From the NCBI GenBank assembly GCA_030535455.1, contig JAUNJY010000002.1, positions 146,818 through 210,817 of the forward strand: 64,000 nt of DNA, read 5' to 3'. The translations under genes were made by a program, and so were the position numbers. The notes below the pieces were generated by a model. The model was not told the DNA's origin. It ran no database searches and was given only the letters and a program-made list of their open reading frames with translations. The stretch's first letter is position 1. Every line of letters begins with the position of its first letter. The stretch is from a bacterium (GTDB taxonomy: Bacteria; Bacillota; Clostridia; Lachnospirales; Lachnospiraceae). Positions 27,996 to 37,145 of this stretch are shown piece by piece.

Positions 27996-29387
27996 TTACC
28001 AGCATTCTGCATTGTCAATGCCAATATTAGCTGCTTTAAATATAGGATCCTTGCCTTCTTTTTTCTGTTTCTTATAATCATCTAATGCCTTCACAGCAAT
28101 TGGATATAATAAGAGAATTGCAATGATATTCACGATTGCCATAAAGCCCATTAATACATCTGCTAAGTTCCATACCGTATCAAAGTTTGCAATAGAACCT
28201 AATACGATTGCACCTAGACAGAATAATCTAAACACAAGTAATACTACTTTATTGTCTTTGATAAATCTTAAATTGGACTCTGCATAGCAGTAGTTACCAA
28301 CCATGGAACTAAATGCAAAGAAGATAATGGAAACGATGATGAAATGAATACCAATTTCGCCAACTTGGGATTTTACCGCTTGTTGAACTAAAGGAATTCC
28401 CTTTTCTCCATTTCCTACCCCATATACTAAGATCATCATTGCTGTTGTCGTACAGATAACCAATGTATCAATATATACAGAGATCATTTGAACAAGACCT
28501 TGTTTTACCGGATGGCTAACATCTGCTGTAGCTGCCGCATTTGGAGCAGACCCCATACCTGCTTCATTACTGAATAAGCCTCGTTTGATACCATACATAA
28601 CACAGGATCCCATAAAACCACCGGAAATAGCTTTGATATCAAATGCTTGTTTAAATACTTCTGAAAAAATAGCTGGAAGCGCTGTAATATTTGTTAGTGT
28701 AATAAATAAACCAAGGCAGATATATAAAATCGCCATGATTGGTACTATTACAGATGTAATGATACCGATTCGGTGTACACCACCAAAAATCGTATAAGCC
28801 GTAGCAATCATTAAGATAAATCCAATTACCAGGCCAAGAATTTTCTTAGCTTCTGCTCCAGATACATAATACTCTACTGCTGAACTTACGTTATATGCCT
28901 GAAGAGCATTAAATCCAAATGCAAAACAAAGAATAAGTAAGATGGCAAAAATAATGCCTAACCAACGTTTTCCTAATGCTTTTTGAATATAGTAAGCAGG
29001 ACCCCCACGAAATGCTTTTCCGTCCTTTTCTTTATAAATCTGTGCCAATGTACTTTCTACAAATGCAGAAGCACTACCGATAACCCCAAGAAGCCACATC
29101 CAAAAGATTGCACCCGGTCCGCCTGAAGCCAATGCTGATGCAACACCTGCGATATTACCAGTTCCTACTCTTGATGCAGTCGATATCATTAATGCTTGAA
29201 AGGAAGATACCCCTTTCTCGTTTGATTTCTTTTCTGTCAGTGTGCGAAATGCCTCCGGAATCATTGTTATTTGCACAAATTTTGTCTTGATCGTAAAATA
29301 AATTCCCGCAAGAACAAGCAAGGCAATTAAAATATATCCATAGAGGAAGTCATTTGCGTTGTTAAGTAATTCGTTAATAAATGTCAT
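27996..29387 (-). CDS. Sodium/alanine (AGCS) symporter
   Basis: About 463 residues from the ATG at 29387, preceded by AGGAGG; the earlier in-frame ATG lacks such a site. The chain has about ten to eleven membrane segments and the AGCS signatures TASRVGTGNIAGVASAL (near 70) and GLFSNEAGMGSAPNAAA (near 285). It imports alanine or glycine with Na+ at the cytoplasmic membrane. Single gene with its own downstream hairpins. Confidence 0.94.
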   Translation of the reverse strand: MTFINELLNNANDFLYGYILIALLVLAGIYFTIKTKFVQITMIPEAFRTLTEKKSNEKGVSSFQALMISTASRVGTGNIAGVASALASGGPGAIFWMWLLGVIGSASAFVESTLAQIYKEKDGKAFRGGPAYYIQKALGKRWLGIIFAILLILCFAFGFNALQAYNVSSAVEYYVSGAEAKKILGLVIGFILMIATAYTIFGGVHRIGIITSVIVPIMAILYICLGLFITLTNITALPAIFSEVFKQAFDIKAISGGFMGSCVMYGIKRGLFSNEAGMGSAPNAAATADVSHPVKQGLVQMISVYIDTLVICTTTAMMILVYGVGNGEKGIPLVQQAVKSQVGEIGIHFIIVSIIFFAFSSMVGNYCYAESNLRFIKDNKVVLLVFRLFCLGAIVLGSIANFDTVWNLADVLMGFMAIVNIIAILLLYPIAVKALDDYKKQKKEGKDPIFKAANIGIDNAECW

Positions 29388-29646
29388 CCTTTGAACTCCT
29401 CCTGTTTTTAGTATCAATAGATTACTATATTATTTCACACAATTCAAGTTAATGTAGGCCTTACCGTATATAATTAAGGAGATTTAACAAATCACTTAAT
29501 TTTATTAGGAATTTTCCTGGTATTTTGTGGTTTATTAGTAAATTATTGTATTTCTTCTACATTTTAAACAATTGCGTTTTGTCGGGTTTCTTAGTAAGAT
29601 AGAAGCAAAATAAAAGCAACAAATAGATAAAAATGAGGATAACTAT

Positions 29647-29994
29647 ATGGATACTATATTAGATATGGATGTACTTCAGTTAAAACTTGAAGTGTCACGT
29701 AATAACTTCAAAAAATTGGTTCAAAAGATTTATGACAAGGAAATGCAAGAGGAATCGAAAGAAGCAGTCCTTTCCCTTCTTCTAAATGGAAAAGAAGAAT
29801 TCACTTCCCTTATGGAGGAAGCGCATTCCTTTCCAACTGTTACGGATGAATTAAAAGATGTGCAGTTTGCTATCTTTGATCATCTTTTACTTGCTAACGA
29901 TCTGTATACCTTCTATAAAGAAGATTTATTTGACCGTTTCCGATTACGTTTCGAAAACTATAATCAGCGTCAGCGTGTAAACAGCCTTTTGTAG
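29647..29994 (+). CDS. Small helical protein of unknown function
   Basis: 115 residues, no signal peptide, no cysteine, predicted all-helical and acidic, with no motif I recognise. The reading frame is supported by GAGGATA seven bases before the ATG, codon use like its neighbours and an AT-rich promoter-like region upstream. The stop codon is followed after one base by palindromic element B. A terminator beyond the element (30336-30374) suggests that gene and element share one transcript. Confidence 0.7.
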   Translation: MDTILDMDVLQLKLEVSRNNFKKLVQKIYDKEMQEESKEAVLSLLLNGKEEFTSLMEEAHSFPTVTDELKDVQFAIFDHLLLANDLYTFYKEDLFDRFRLRFENYNQRQRVNSLL

Positions 29995-29995
29995 G

Positions 29996-30284
29996 GGCTG
30001 GCGCTCGATATCCTTACTAAAAGATTTTTCATTAAAATATCGAAGTTTTACGAAAAAGAGATAGGCGTTACAGTAACAGTGCTATTGTCTTTCCGCTGCC
30101 TCTACAGTAATCTCCAAATATCCACTGCTGTCAGACACCTTTGGTGTTTGCCCTCAGTGGATATTTTGTCATTACTGTAACGGTAGAGGAAAGACAATTT
30201 AGCATTGTTAGGAACGCATATCTCTTTGTTGTAGGTTGAGATATTTTAATGAAAAATCTTACTTCAGTCTATGGTGCGCCAGCC
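29996..30284 (+). repeat. Palindromic element B, the largest copy
   Basis: A 289-bp near-complete inverted repeat. Outer ends are GGCTGGCGC (29996) and GCGCCAGCC (30276). A perfect 21-bp arm (30021-30041 with 30240-30260) contains CATTAAAATAT. Further stems are AAAGAGAT/ATCTCTTT, GTCTTTCC/GGAAAGAC and CTCTAC/GTAGAG, and an inner hairpin at about 30115-30168 with AAATATCCACTG/CAGTGGATATTT. It shares the blocks TTTACGAAAAAG, ATTGTTAGG and GTAGGTTG with A and C. It begins one base after a stop codon. Confidence 0.85.
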
Positions 30285-30289
30285 ACTAG

Positions 30290-30313
30290 GTCAGGTATGA
30301 GAAACTACCTGAC
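30290..30313 (+). repeat. Companion hairpin of element B
   Basis: GTCAGGTA and TACCTGAC form an 8-bp stem followed by AAAAAGATGAGTTTC. The same stem and following bases occur beside element C at 37470-37493 in the matching orientation. Confidence 0.75.
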
Positions 30314-30335
30314 AAAAAGATGAGTTTCATAAAAG

Positions 30336-30378
30336 AGGAGACACACTAACGTTTCTATCGTTAATGTGCCTCCTTTTT
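30336..30378. terminator. Bidirectional terminator between the small gene/element B and the purine permease
   Basis: GGAGACACACTAACG pairs with CGTTAATGTGCCTCC (a few mismatches), followed on the plus strand by six T residues. On the reverse strand it lies 45 bp after the permease stop codon. Confidence 0.75.
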
Positions 30379-30423
30379 TCTATATTATATATATTTAACT
30401 TTTTCGCTTTCGTTAAATGTTTA

Positions 30424-31725
30424 TTAGATGACAAAATAGAGAAGGAAGAGGGCTCCTAGGCCGTAGATTACGGGATGGAGGTCTTTTACTCTGCCTTTGG
30501 CGATCATTAGGATGATGTAGATTAGGAAACCGCCTGCAATTCCTTCTCCAATGCTGTATGTCAGTGGCATTAAGATAATTGTTAAGAAGGCAGAAATCGC
30601 GATTACAGGATCATCCCAATCGATTTCACGTAAGGATACGCATAATAAGGATCCTACGATAATTAATGCTGGTGCAGAGATGCTGCTTGTTACTACAGTT
30701 AATAATGGTGAGAAGAATAAACTTACAAGGAACATACCGCTTACTACTACACTTGAGAAACCTGTTCTTGCGCCACTGGCAATACCAGATAAGGATTCCA
30801 TGCAGCTTGTTGTATTTGTAGTACCACATACAGCACCTACGCAAGTTGCTACAGAGTCTGCTAGTAATGCTTTCGAACCATTAGTTACACTTCCATCTTC
30901 TTTGATTAAGCCAACTTTAGAGCCGATTGCCACTAGTGTTCCTGCTGTATCAAAGAAATCCATAAACAATAACGTGAAGACAACAAGTAACATGTCTACA
31001 TTAAATACATCTTTTAAGTGAGTGATTGCTGCACCAAATGTTGGAGCCATGCTTGGTGGCATGCTTACTATTGCAGTTGGTAATGGAACTACGTTTGTTG
31101 CCATACCTGCAATTACAGTAACAACTAAGCCAATAAAGATGGCAGATGTTACGCCACGAACCATTAAGATGGCCATTACAAGAAGGCCGAAAATTGTTAC
31201 AAGGACAGGTAGTGATTTTACATCGCCAAGCGCTACATAAGTAGAAGCACTTCCTACAATGATACCTGCATTTTTTAATCCGATAAATGCAATAAATAAA
31301 CCGATGCCGGCACTTACTGCAAATTTAATGTCATTTGGAATTACTTTAATGATCAATTCACGAAGACCTGTTGCTGAAATTACAACAAAAATCGCACCTG
31401 ATACAAATACGCCTGCAAATGCTGTCTGCCATGGAATTCCCATCCCATCTACAACACTGTATGCAAAAAATGCGTTAAGCCCCATGCCTGGTGCCAATGC
31501 CATTGGGAATTTTGCGAATGCACCCATAATAAAGGTTCCGATTGCTGCTGAAATTGCAGTTGCAACAAATACGCTTTCTTTTGGCACTCCTACGGATCCT
31601 AAGATATCTGGAATGACAAATAATAAATATGCAATTGTTAAAAATGTGGTCAATCCCCCGAGGATTTCTTTTTTGAATGTGGTATTATTTTTTTCGAATT
31701 CAAAATAATTAGAAATAAATTTCAT
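30424..31725 (-). CDS. NCS2-family purine permease (guanine/hypoxanthine type)
   Basis: 433 residues with about twelve to thirteen membrane segments. AzgA/PbuG-type signatures are LTTFLTIAYLLFVIP (near 27), APGMGLNAFFAY (near 78) and SVATCVGAVCGTTNTTSCMES (near 291, given here for location only in part). It imports hypoxanthine, guanine or adenine by proton symport. A purine riboswitch-like aptamer lies 130-190 bp upstream on the same strand, with C at the specificity position, supporting guanine or hypoxanthine as cargo. AAGGGAGAAAGT precedes the ATG. Confidence 0.93.
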   Translation of the reverse strand: MKFISNYFEFEKNNTTFKKEILGGLTTFLTIAYLLFVIPDILGSVGVPKESVFVATAISAAIGTFIMGAFAKFPMALAPGMGLNAFFAYSVVDGMGIPWQTAFAGVFVSGAIFVVISATGLRELIIKVIPNDIKFAVSAGIGLFIAFIGLKNAGIIVGSASTYVALGDVKSLPVLVTIFGLLVMAILMVRGVTSAIFIGLVVTVIAGMATNVVPLPTAIVSMPPSMAPTFGAAITHLKDVFNVDMLLVVFTLLFMDFFDTAGTLVAIGSKVGLIKEDGSVTNGSKALLADSVATCVGAVCGTTNTTSCMESLSGIASGARTGFSSVVVSGMFLVSLFFSPLLTVVTSSISAPALIIVGSLLCVSLREIDWDDPVIAISAFLTIILMPLTYSIGEGIAGGFLIYIILMIAKGRVKDLHPVIYGLGALFLLYFVI

Positions 31726-31853
31726 GACTTTCTCCCTTTAGTTCTTCACTATCATAAAGGTGGAATCAGAAATGTTTTGACTGCGCAAAAACGCTACATA
31801 GATATGGCAAAGCAAATTAGAAAAATTACTTTACTAACATATTAGCACTGCAC

Positions 31854-31917
31854 ATCGTAGTCAAATCATAGGTGATTTGGTAGAAACTATTGATCCATTA
31901 TATCAACTTTATACGAT
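31854..31917 (-). promoter_or_regulatory. Purine riboswitch, divergent aptamer
   Basis: Read on the reverse strand: P1 ATCGTA/TACGAT, P2 TTGAT/ATCAA with loop ATAATGG, the nearly invariant J2/3 AGTTTCTACC, P3 with loop ACCTATG, and J3/1 GAC before P1 closes. The GG of loop 2 and CC of loop 3 can form the family's kissing pair. C in J3/1 matches guanine-type aptamers. Unusual are J1/2 TAAAG (usual TAATC) and the L3 sequence. It precedes the purine permease gene. Confidence 0.8.
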
Positions 31918-32060
31918 AGCTTTGTTTGGTTATTTATATTAGGTCATATGGTATCACAGCTATATTTCACATTTCTACATGTAAATTATGGATATGAGTA
32001 TTTCCGACTAATTTAACCATACTAAGCATTGTATATTATTGATAAAGGAGTCTGAATATT

Positions 32061-33395
32061 ATGAGCAAAATAGTCGTTGTCGGTGTCAATCATGCCGGAA
32101 CAGCTTGTATTAATACCATTTTAGATAACTATTCCAATGAAAGTGTTGTTGCATTTGACGGAAACTCAAATATCAGTTTTTTAGGGTGCGGCATGGCACT
32201 TTGGATTGGGCGTCAAATCAAAGGTCCCGAGGGACTCTTTTATTCTTCCAAAGAAAAATTGGAGGAAAAAGGTGCCACGATCCATATGGAATGTGCTGTC
32301 AGCCATATTGATTTTGAACAGAAGAAAGTATTTGCAAAAGATGCTCAGGGAAAGGAATATGAAGAATGTTATGATAAATTAATTCTTGCTTCCGGCTCTC
32401 TTCCTATCATTCCTGACCTTCCGGGAAAAGACTTAGAAAACGTTCAGCAAGTAAAATTATTTCAAAATGCAAAAGAAGTAATTGAGAAGCTGGAGCATGA
32501 GGCAATTCAAGATATCGTCGTAGTTGGCGCCGGATATATTGGGGTGGAGCTGGCAGAAGCATTTAAGCGAGTAGACAAAAATGTAACTCTGATTGACATT
32601 GCAGACACAACCCTTTCTGGATATTACGATCCTGATTTCACCTGTCTAATGGATAAGACAATCGAGGAACATGGTATTAAACTGGCACTTAATCAAAAAG
32701 TGGTAGAGATCAAGGGCACTACAAAGTGCGAAGCAGTCGTTACCGATCAGGCTACCTATAAGGCAGACATGGTGATTTTGGCCATTGGATTTAGACCAAA
32801 TACCAGTCTTGGAGCAGACCATCTGAACTTATTTAGAAATGGTGCTTATGAAGTGGATGAACATCAACAGACAAGCATCCCGGATGTCTATGCCATTGGC
32901 GATTGTGCTACTGTCTATGATAATGCTTCTGACTCAAAAAGCTACATTGCCCTAGCCACAAATGCCGTACGTTCGGGTATTGTTGCTGCACATAATGCCT
33001 GTGGCACACCGCTTGCATCCATCGGGGTACAGGGCTCCAATGCCATCAGCGTATTTGGTCTCAACCTGGTTTCCACCGGAATGAGTTTAAAGAAAGCTCT
33101 GGCACTTGGATTTGATGCTACGTTTACAGAATATGAAGATTATCAAAAAGCTTCCTTTATTGAGTCTGACAATGAAAAAGTTCGAATTAAAATCGTGTAT
33201 GATAACAAATCAAGGGTCATCCTTGGTGCACAGCTTGCCTCACGTTATGATATCAGCCTGGGCATCCATATGTTTAGCTTGGCTATCCAGGAAAAGGTCA
33301 CGATTGACAAGCTGAAACTTCTTGACACTTTCTTCCTGCCTCACTTTAACCAGCCTTATAACTATATTACAATGGCCGCACTTAATGCCAAATAA
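32061..33395 (+). CDS. nox: NADH oxidase of the CoA-disulfide reductase/Nox family
   Basis: 444 residues with the FAD-binding start [13 protein letters not shown], the redox-active cysteine Cys43 in [12 protein letters not shown], a second dinucleotide fold [16 protein letters not shown] (near 155) and the FAD-contact [10 protein letters not shown] (near 276), followed by the dimerisation domain. Enzymes with this NHAGT/single-Cys pattern mostly reduce O2 to water with NADH, giving anaerobes O2 tolerance. CoA-disulfide or polysulfide reductase cannot be excluded. AAAGGAG is eleven bases before the ATG. The stop codon abuts that of the convergent small gene. Confidence 0.88.
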   Translation: MSKIVVVGVNHAGTACINTILDNYSNESVVAFDGNSNISFLGCGMALWIGRQIKGPEGLFYSSKEKLEEKGATIHMECAVSHIDFEQKKVFAKDAQGKEYEECYDKLILASGSLPIIPDLPGKDLENVQQVKLFQNAKEVIEKLEHEAIQDIVVVGAGYIGVELAEAFKRVDKNVTLIDIADTTLSGYYDPDFTCLMDKTIEEHGIKLALNQKVVEIKGTTKCEAVVTDQATYKADMVILAIGFRPNTSLGADHLNLFRNGAYEVDEHQQTSIPDVYAIGDCATVYDNASDSKSYIALATNAVRSGIVAAHNACGTPLASIGVQGSNAISVFGLNLVSTGMSLKKALALGFDATFTEYEDYQKASFIESDNEKVRIKIVYDNKSRVILGAQLASRYDISLGIHMFSLAIQEKVTIDKLKLLDTFFLPHFNQPYNYITMAALNAK

Positions 33396-33701
33396 TTATT
33401 TTCCTTTTACGGCATGATAAAATGTATCATTAGCCATAGCCTTGTCCCAATCAGCCTTACGAGCCTCGTAGCGTTCATTGAGCCAGTCTATGGCTTTATC
33501 TCTGCCCTCTGTGGTTAATGGGAATTCCTTGCTTTCCTTTTGCTCCTCTGGGGTCTTCTCAAAACAAAATGGTTCTGGCCAGATTGTCGTTTTAAATTGA
33601 GCCTCTCCTTGCTTTTGCATTATGTACCGCATACCATGATATCCCCCGGTGAGATCTTCTTTTTTTATAAAATTAATGGATTTATTATCTGTCGTAATCA
33701 T
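33396..33701 (-). CDS. Small protein of unknown function
   Basis: 101 residues, acidic and basic residues mixed, no signal peptide or membrane segment. Notable parts are MRYIMQKQGEAQFKTTIWPEPFCFEKTP and a helical C-terminus EGRDKAIDWLNERYEARKADWDKA, given here in pieces. AGGAGGAATAC precedes the ATG, so translation is likely. It overlaps no other gene and ends back to back with nox. I do not recognise its family. Confidence 0.7.
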   Translation of the reverse strand: MITTDNKSINFIKKEDLTGGYHGMRYIMQKQGEAQFKTTIWPEPFCFEKTPEEQKESKEFPLTTEGRDKAIDWLNERYEARKADWDKAMANDTFYHAVKGK

Positions 33702-33898
33702 GCTGTATTCCTCCTTTATTTTACCAATTCACAAGATATGTACTTAATTTTTGGAACATTCTTATTATACATTGTTTTTCAAAAAAATCATGTAATATTT
33801 ACCATTGTTTTTATGTGGATTATTTCTTGCATTCCTTGTCCATATCGAATACTATGAGTAGACGTAAAAAAATCAAATCTAGTTTAAGGAGACCGTAC

Positions 33899-34321
33899 AT
33901 GAATTATTTCTTATCATTACTAACTGGTGCGCTCATCAGCTTCATGGTATTTCTAAATGGCACGCTCAGTTCGGCTACTGGAAATTACGCTTCCACTGTA
34001 ATTATCCATTTCGTTGGACTGCTTGGCATCATCGTTGTCATGTTCTTTACAAAATCTAAGTTAACCAATTTAAAAGGAGTTCCTTTTTATCTTTATTTCG
34101 GCGGCTTCGTCGGCATCCTTACTGTCCTGTTCAACAACGTTGGATACACTCACCTTGGTGCTTCATTAACACTTGCACTCAGTCTGTTTGGCCAGTCTGT
34201 TTCTTCTATCATAATCGATCATTTTGGCCTGTTTGGTCTTCCTGTTATTCGATTCAACCATAAGAAAACTGTTGGACTTTTAATTATCTCTATCGGCATT
34301 TTCTTAATGACTTTATCCTAA
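33899..34321 (+). CDS. DMT-superfamily small transporter, YdcZ/DUF606 type (first of a pair)
   Basis: About 140 residues from the ATG at 33899, chosen for AAGGAG seven bases upstream; the longer frame has no such site. Four to five membrane helices, with the DUF606 start LSLLTGALISFMVFLNGTLSSATGNYAS and the motif NNVGYTHLGASLTLALSLFGQ, given in part. Half-size EamA-like proteins of this kind usually act as a heterodimer with an adjacent partner, here the next gene 10 bp downstream. Cargo unknown. Confidence 0.85.
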   Translation: MNYFLSLLTGALISFMVFLNGTLSSATGNYASTVIIHFVGLLGIIVVMFFTKSKLTNLKGVPFYLYFGGFVGILTVLFNNVGYTHLGASLTLALSLFGQSVSSIIIDHFGLFGLPVIRFNHKKTVGLLIISIGIFLMTLS

Positions 34322-34331
34322 GGAGGCATCT

Positions 34332-34769
34332 ATGTTATTTATCATTTTATCCATTCTATCTGGTGTTACTTGTGTTTTATCTCGTGTAATCAATTTTGCA
34401 CTATCAGAAAAAACAGGTTCCTACCAAAGTACATTTTTCAACTTTTTAACGGGACTTCTTGGTTCCATCGTTTTATTTATCTTTGCCAATGAGACATTTC
34501 ATTTCTTTGATGTAAGTGCTTATAGCGGTGCGTGGTGGATTTATACTGGGGGACTAGTTGGTGTAATCGCAGTTACGCTTCAAATTGTTTTATCCGGAAA
34601 GATTTCATCCTTCTACCTTACTTTATTTTTATTTATCGGACAGTTATTTGCCGGTATGATCATTGACTATATCGTGGCACATAGCATCTCTATTTATCAA
34701 TTAGTCGGTGGAGTACTTGTGTTAGCAGGACTTGGATACAACCTTTGGATTGACCAAATGGAAGCATAG
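34332..34769 (+). CDS. DMT-superfamily small transporter, YdcZ/DUF606 type (second of a pair)
   Basis: 145 residues, about five membrane helices, homologous to the preceding protein (compare GSYQSTFFNFLTGLLGS with GNYASTVIIHFVGLLGI, and LFIGQLFAGMIIDY with LFGQSVSSIIIDH). AAGGAGG precedes the ATG. Tight spacing and equal size indicate a two-subunit exporter or importer. The substrate is not evident. Confidence 0.85.
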   Translation: MLFIILSILSGVTCVLSRVINFALSEKTGSYQSTFFNFLTGLLGSIVLFIFANETFHFFDVSAYSGAWWIYTGGLVGVIAVTLQIVLSGKISSFYLTLFLFIGQLFAGMIIDYIVAHSISIYQLVGGVLVLAGLGYNLWIDQMEA

Positions 34770-34936
34770 GCTTTTACGCTTTATATTGGCTTTTAAGAAA
34801 ATCACTAGGAGGACAAACCTCCTACTGCTGATCTTCCTTATATAAAATCGCTTTTTTAGGCGATTAGCCAACCATACATATGTAATATTTTTTATTTGTA
34901 ATGCGACATCTTTCGCTTTCTGTTTTTTAGAAATCC

Positions 34937-34988
34937 TTTTTACACTATAGGAAAGGGCTCGTAAAAGAACTTTCCTATAGTGTAAAAA
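34937..34988. repeat. Perfect 19-bp inverted repeat between two genes
   Basis: TTTTTACACTATAGGAAAG (34937-34955) pairs perfectly with 34970-34988 around a 14-base loop. It lies about 80 bp upstream of the next start codon. It could be a terminator for the transporter pair, but it is 170 bp away from it. The rest of the 298-bp gap holds a weak AGGAGG/CCTCCT hairpin near 34805-34830 and an AATCGCT/GGCGATT hairpin near 34848-34866. Confidence 0.65.
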
Positions 34989-35067
34989 AGCCGTGTTGAA
35001 AGTATATTGGGCCTATTGTATAATTATGACTATAGTTTGGTCTGGCAAACAGACAGATAGGAGTCGT

Positions 35068-36366
35068 ATGATTAATTTACTGATTTCTTTGGCACTTATT
35101 TATGTAATCTTTGTTGCTGCCTATCGCATGCTTGTATTAGCTGGCGCTCCATTGCATTCAAAAAATGCCAAAGTAAATTTATTTTTTGGAAATACGAAGG
35201 AACTTAGTGAAACACCTACCACAAGAGAATATATTCTGGTTGCGGTAGAGGCGTTTGCATTTCGTATTATTGTATATTTCGCTTCTGCATTTGCACTTGC
35301 CTTATTTGCTGCAAATGGGGAGTCGTTAACCATATCAGGCTTTGTAGATAGCTGGCATCAATGGGATGCTTCCAATTATATTCGAATTGCCACTGGTGGA
35401 TACAACTTCTGGCTTGAAAACGGAGAGCCTACCACTTTGGTGTTCTTTCCTCTTTATGCCTGGGTGATTAAGATCTTCTATTTCTTTATCCGCGATTATG
35501 ATATTAGTGCATTATTCGTGTCTACCATCTGCTATGTGGGGGGCATCGTGTATATGTATGGATTTGTTTCCTTAGACTACGGAAAGAGTGTTGCAAAGAA
35601 AGCTGTCATCTACCTGTCCATCTTTCCATTTGGATTTTTCTTTGGTGCAATGATGCCGGAGAGTATCTTCTTATTCACGGCTTCTGCCTTTTTCTATTAT
35701 CTGAAAAAGCATAACTGGACCATGGTTGCACTGTTTGGCATGGCCAGCTCCTTATCGAGAATGCAGGGAATCCTTTTAATCATTCCTGCGGGAATTGAAT
35801 GGTTAGAAGTGTACAAGCCAGTTAAAAATCTGATGGAACGAAAAATAAAGGACTTTTTTTGTTCCATGCTAGTACTTATTCCAGTATTATTTACGGCAGC
35901 TGGTACCCTTATTTATCTGTTGATTAATTACCTTGTTGCGGGCAACTGCTTTAAGTTCCTAGAACTACAGGAAAGTGTCTGGGGACACCATTATGAGTAT
36001 ATCGGCAAAGCTGTTACTACTATTTTTAATTATTTATTGGGCGATCATTATTCGGCCAATATGAAGGCCGCTCTTTGGTTTCCACAGGCAGGGATTATCA
36101 TTCTTACCATTGGATTACTAATTTATGCCGCAAATAAGCATAAACCTCAATATATTCTTTATCTGACAGCATATACGATCATCAGTTTTTCCGCTTCCTT
36201 TATCTTAAGCGGAGGCAGATATATGTCGGTGGCACTTCCACTGTTTATCATTCTTGCCAAACTGCTTGATTGCCATGAAAGAGGCCATCGTGCCTTTGTT
36301 GCAATCAGCCTGCTTCTTATGGCGCTCTATACTGCGGGATATGTCTTTGGCAAACAAATTATGTAA
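35068..36366 (+). CDS. Membrane glycosyltransferase, mannosyltransferase PIG-V-like
   Basis: About 432 residues from the ATG at 35068, preceded by TAGGAGTCGT; the longer frame lacks a ribosome site. There are about ten membrane helices. The first large loop has SWHQWDASNYIRIATGGY, where the WD pair matches the catalytic loop of polyprenol-phosphate-mannose-dependent PIG-V/GPI mannosyltransferase 2-like proteins; FFPLYAW and SLSRMQGILLI further support this. It would transfer a sugar from a lipid carrier to an extracellular acceptor. Acceptor and sugar are unknown. The AIM24 gene follows after 30 bp. Confidence 0.8.
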   Translation: MINLLISLALIYVIFVAAYRMLVLAGAPLHSKNAKVNLFFGNTKELSETPTTREYILVAVEAFAFRIIVYFASAFALALFAANGESLTISGFVDSWHQWDASNYIRIATGGYNFWLENGEPTTLVFFPLYAWVIKIFYFFIRDYDISALFVSTICYVGGIVYMYGFVSLDYGKSVAKKAVIYLSIFPFGFFFGAMMPESIFLFTASAFFYYLKKHNWTMVALFGMASSLSRMQGILLIIPAGIEWLEVYKPVKNLMERKIKDFFCSMLVLIPVLFTAAGTLIYLLINYLVAGNCFKFLELQESVWGHHYEYIGKAVTTIFNYLLGDHYSANMKAALWFPQAGIIILTIGLLIYAANKHKPQYILYLTAYTIISFSASFILSGGRYMSVALPLFIILAKLLDCHERGHRAFVAISLLLMALYTAGYVFGKQIM

Positions 36367-36395
36367 TACTAACGATCTAAGGGAGGATACAATTA

Positions 36396-37145
36396 ATGTT
36401 TCAAGTGAACTTAGCGGATACAAAAAACCGTAAATTAATCGATCAGGTTGGACCTTATGCAATCTTTGAATATGACAGGGATTTAAGCGTAGACCCAACA
36501 AGCGCAATTCAAGCATACTATGCTGCAGAAATGAATGTACGAAAGAGACAAGTATTTGTTTCTTTAAATGGTACCGGATGTATCATCCAGGCTGGAGCTA
36601 TGCAATGGATGGCCGGAAATATTCAGGCACAGACCAATGTTCGCGGTGCTGGAGATTTCTTAAAGAAATTTGCAGGAGCAAGAGCTACCGGAGAATCCAC
36701 AGTAAAACCTTTATACCAAGGATATGGACAGCTTGTTTTAGAACCAACTTACAAGCATCTTTTAGTAGAAAAGGTAGAGGACTGGAATGGCTTAGTAATC
36801 GAAGACGGTCTTTTCCTTGCTTGTGATGCTTCCGTCAATATGCAAGTAGTTGCAAGAAGTACATTCTCTTCTGCACTTGCAGGTGGCGAAGGATTATTCA
36901 ACACTTGCCTAAGCGGACAAGGGCTTGTTGTCTTAGAATCCACTTATCCTAGAGAGGAATTAATTGAAATCGTTCTTGATAACGATGAATTAAAGATCGA
37001 TGGAAGTTATGCCATTGCCTGGAGTCAAAGCCTTAACTTTACAGTAGAACGTTCTACTAAGAGCTTGATCGGTTCTGCCGCTTCTGGCGAAGGTCTTGTA
37101 AATGTATATCGTGGATCAGGACGCGTTCTTATGGCGCCACTTTAG
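36396..37145 (+). CDS. AIM24-family protein
   Basis: 249 residues of the AIM24/TIGR00266 family: a beta-sandwich fold with LNGTGCIIQAGAMQWMAGNIQ, the glycine-rich loop GEGLFNTCLSGQGLVVLES and a repeat-like C-terminus GEGLVNVYRGSGRVLM. No signal or membrane segment. The yeast member affects mitochondrial cristae; the bacterial function is unknown. GGGAGGATAC precedes the ATG. A GC-rich palindrome starts at the last base of its stop codon. Confidence 0.88.
   Translation: MFQVNLADTKNRKLIDQVGPYAIFEYDRDLSVDPTSAIQAYYAAEMNVRKRQVFVSLNGTGCIIQAGAMQWMAGNIQAQTNVRGAGDFLKKFAGARATGESTVKPLYQGYGQLVLEPTYKHLLVEKVEDWNGLVIEDGLFLACDASVNMQVVARSTFSSALAGGEGLFNTCLSGQGLVVLESTYPREELIEIVLDNDELKIDGSYAIAWSQSLNFTVERSTKSLIGSAASGEGLVNVYRGSGRVLMAPL

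Noticed and set aside
29996-30284. Element B as an insertion sequence or group II intron
   Set aside because: No transposase or reverse transcriptase frame and no recognisable intron domain V; the sequence is nearly all paired arms.
30551-31708. Several plus-strand frames opposite the purine permease
   Set aside because: Antisense shadows of a membrane protein gene; no ribosome sites and no conserved motifs.
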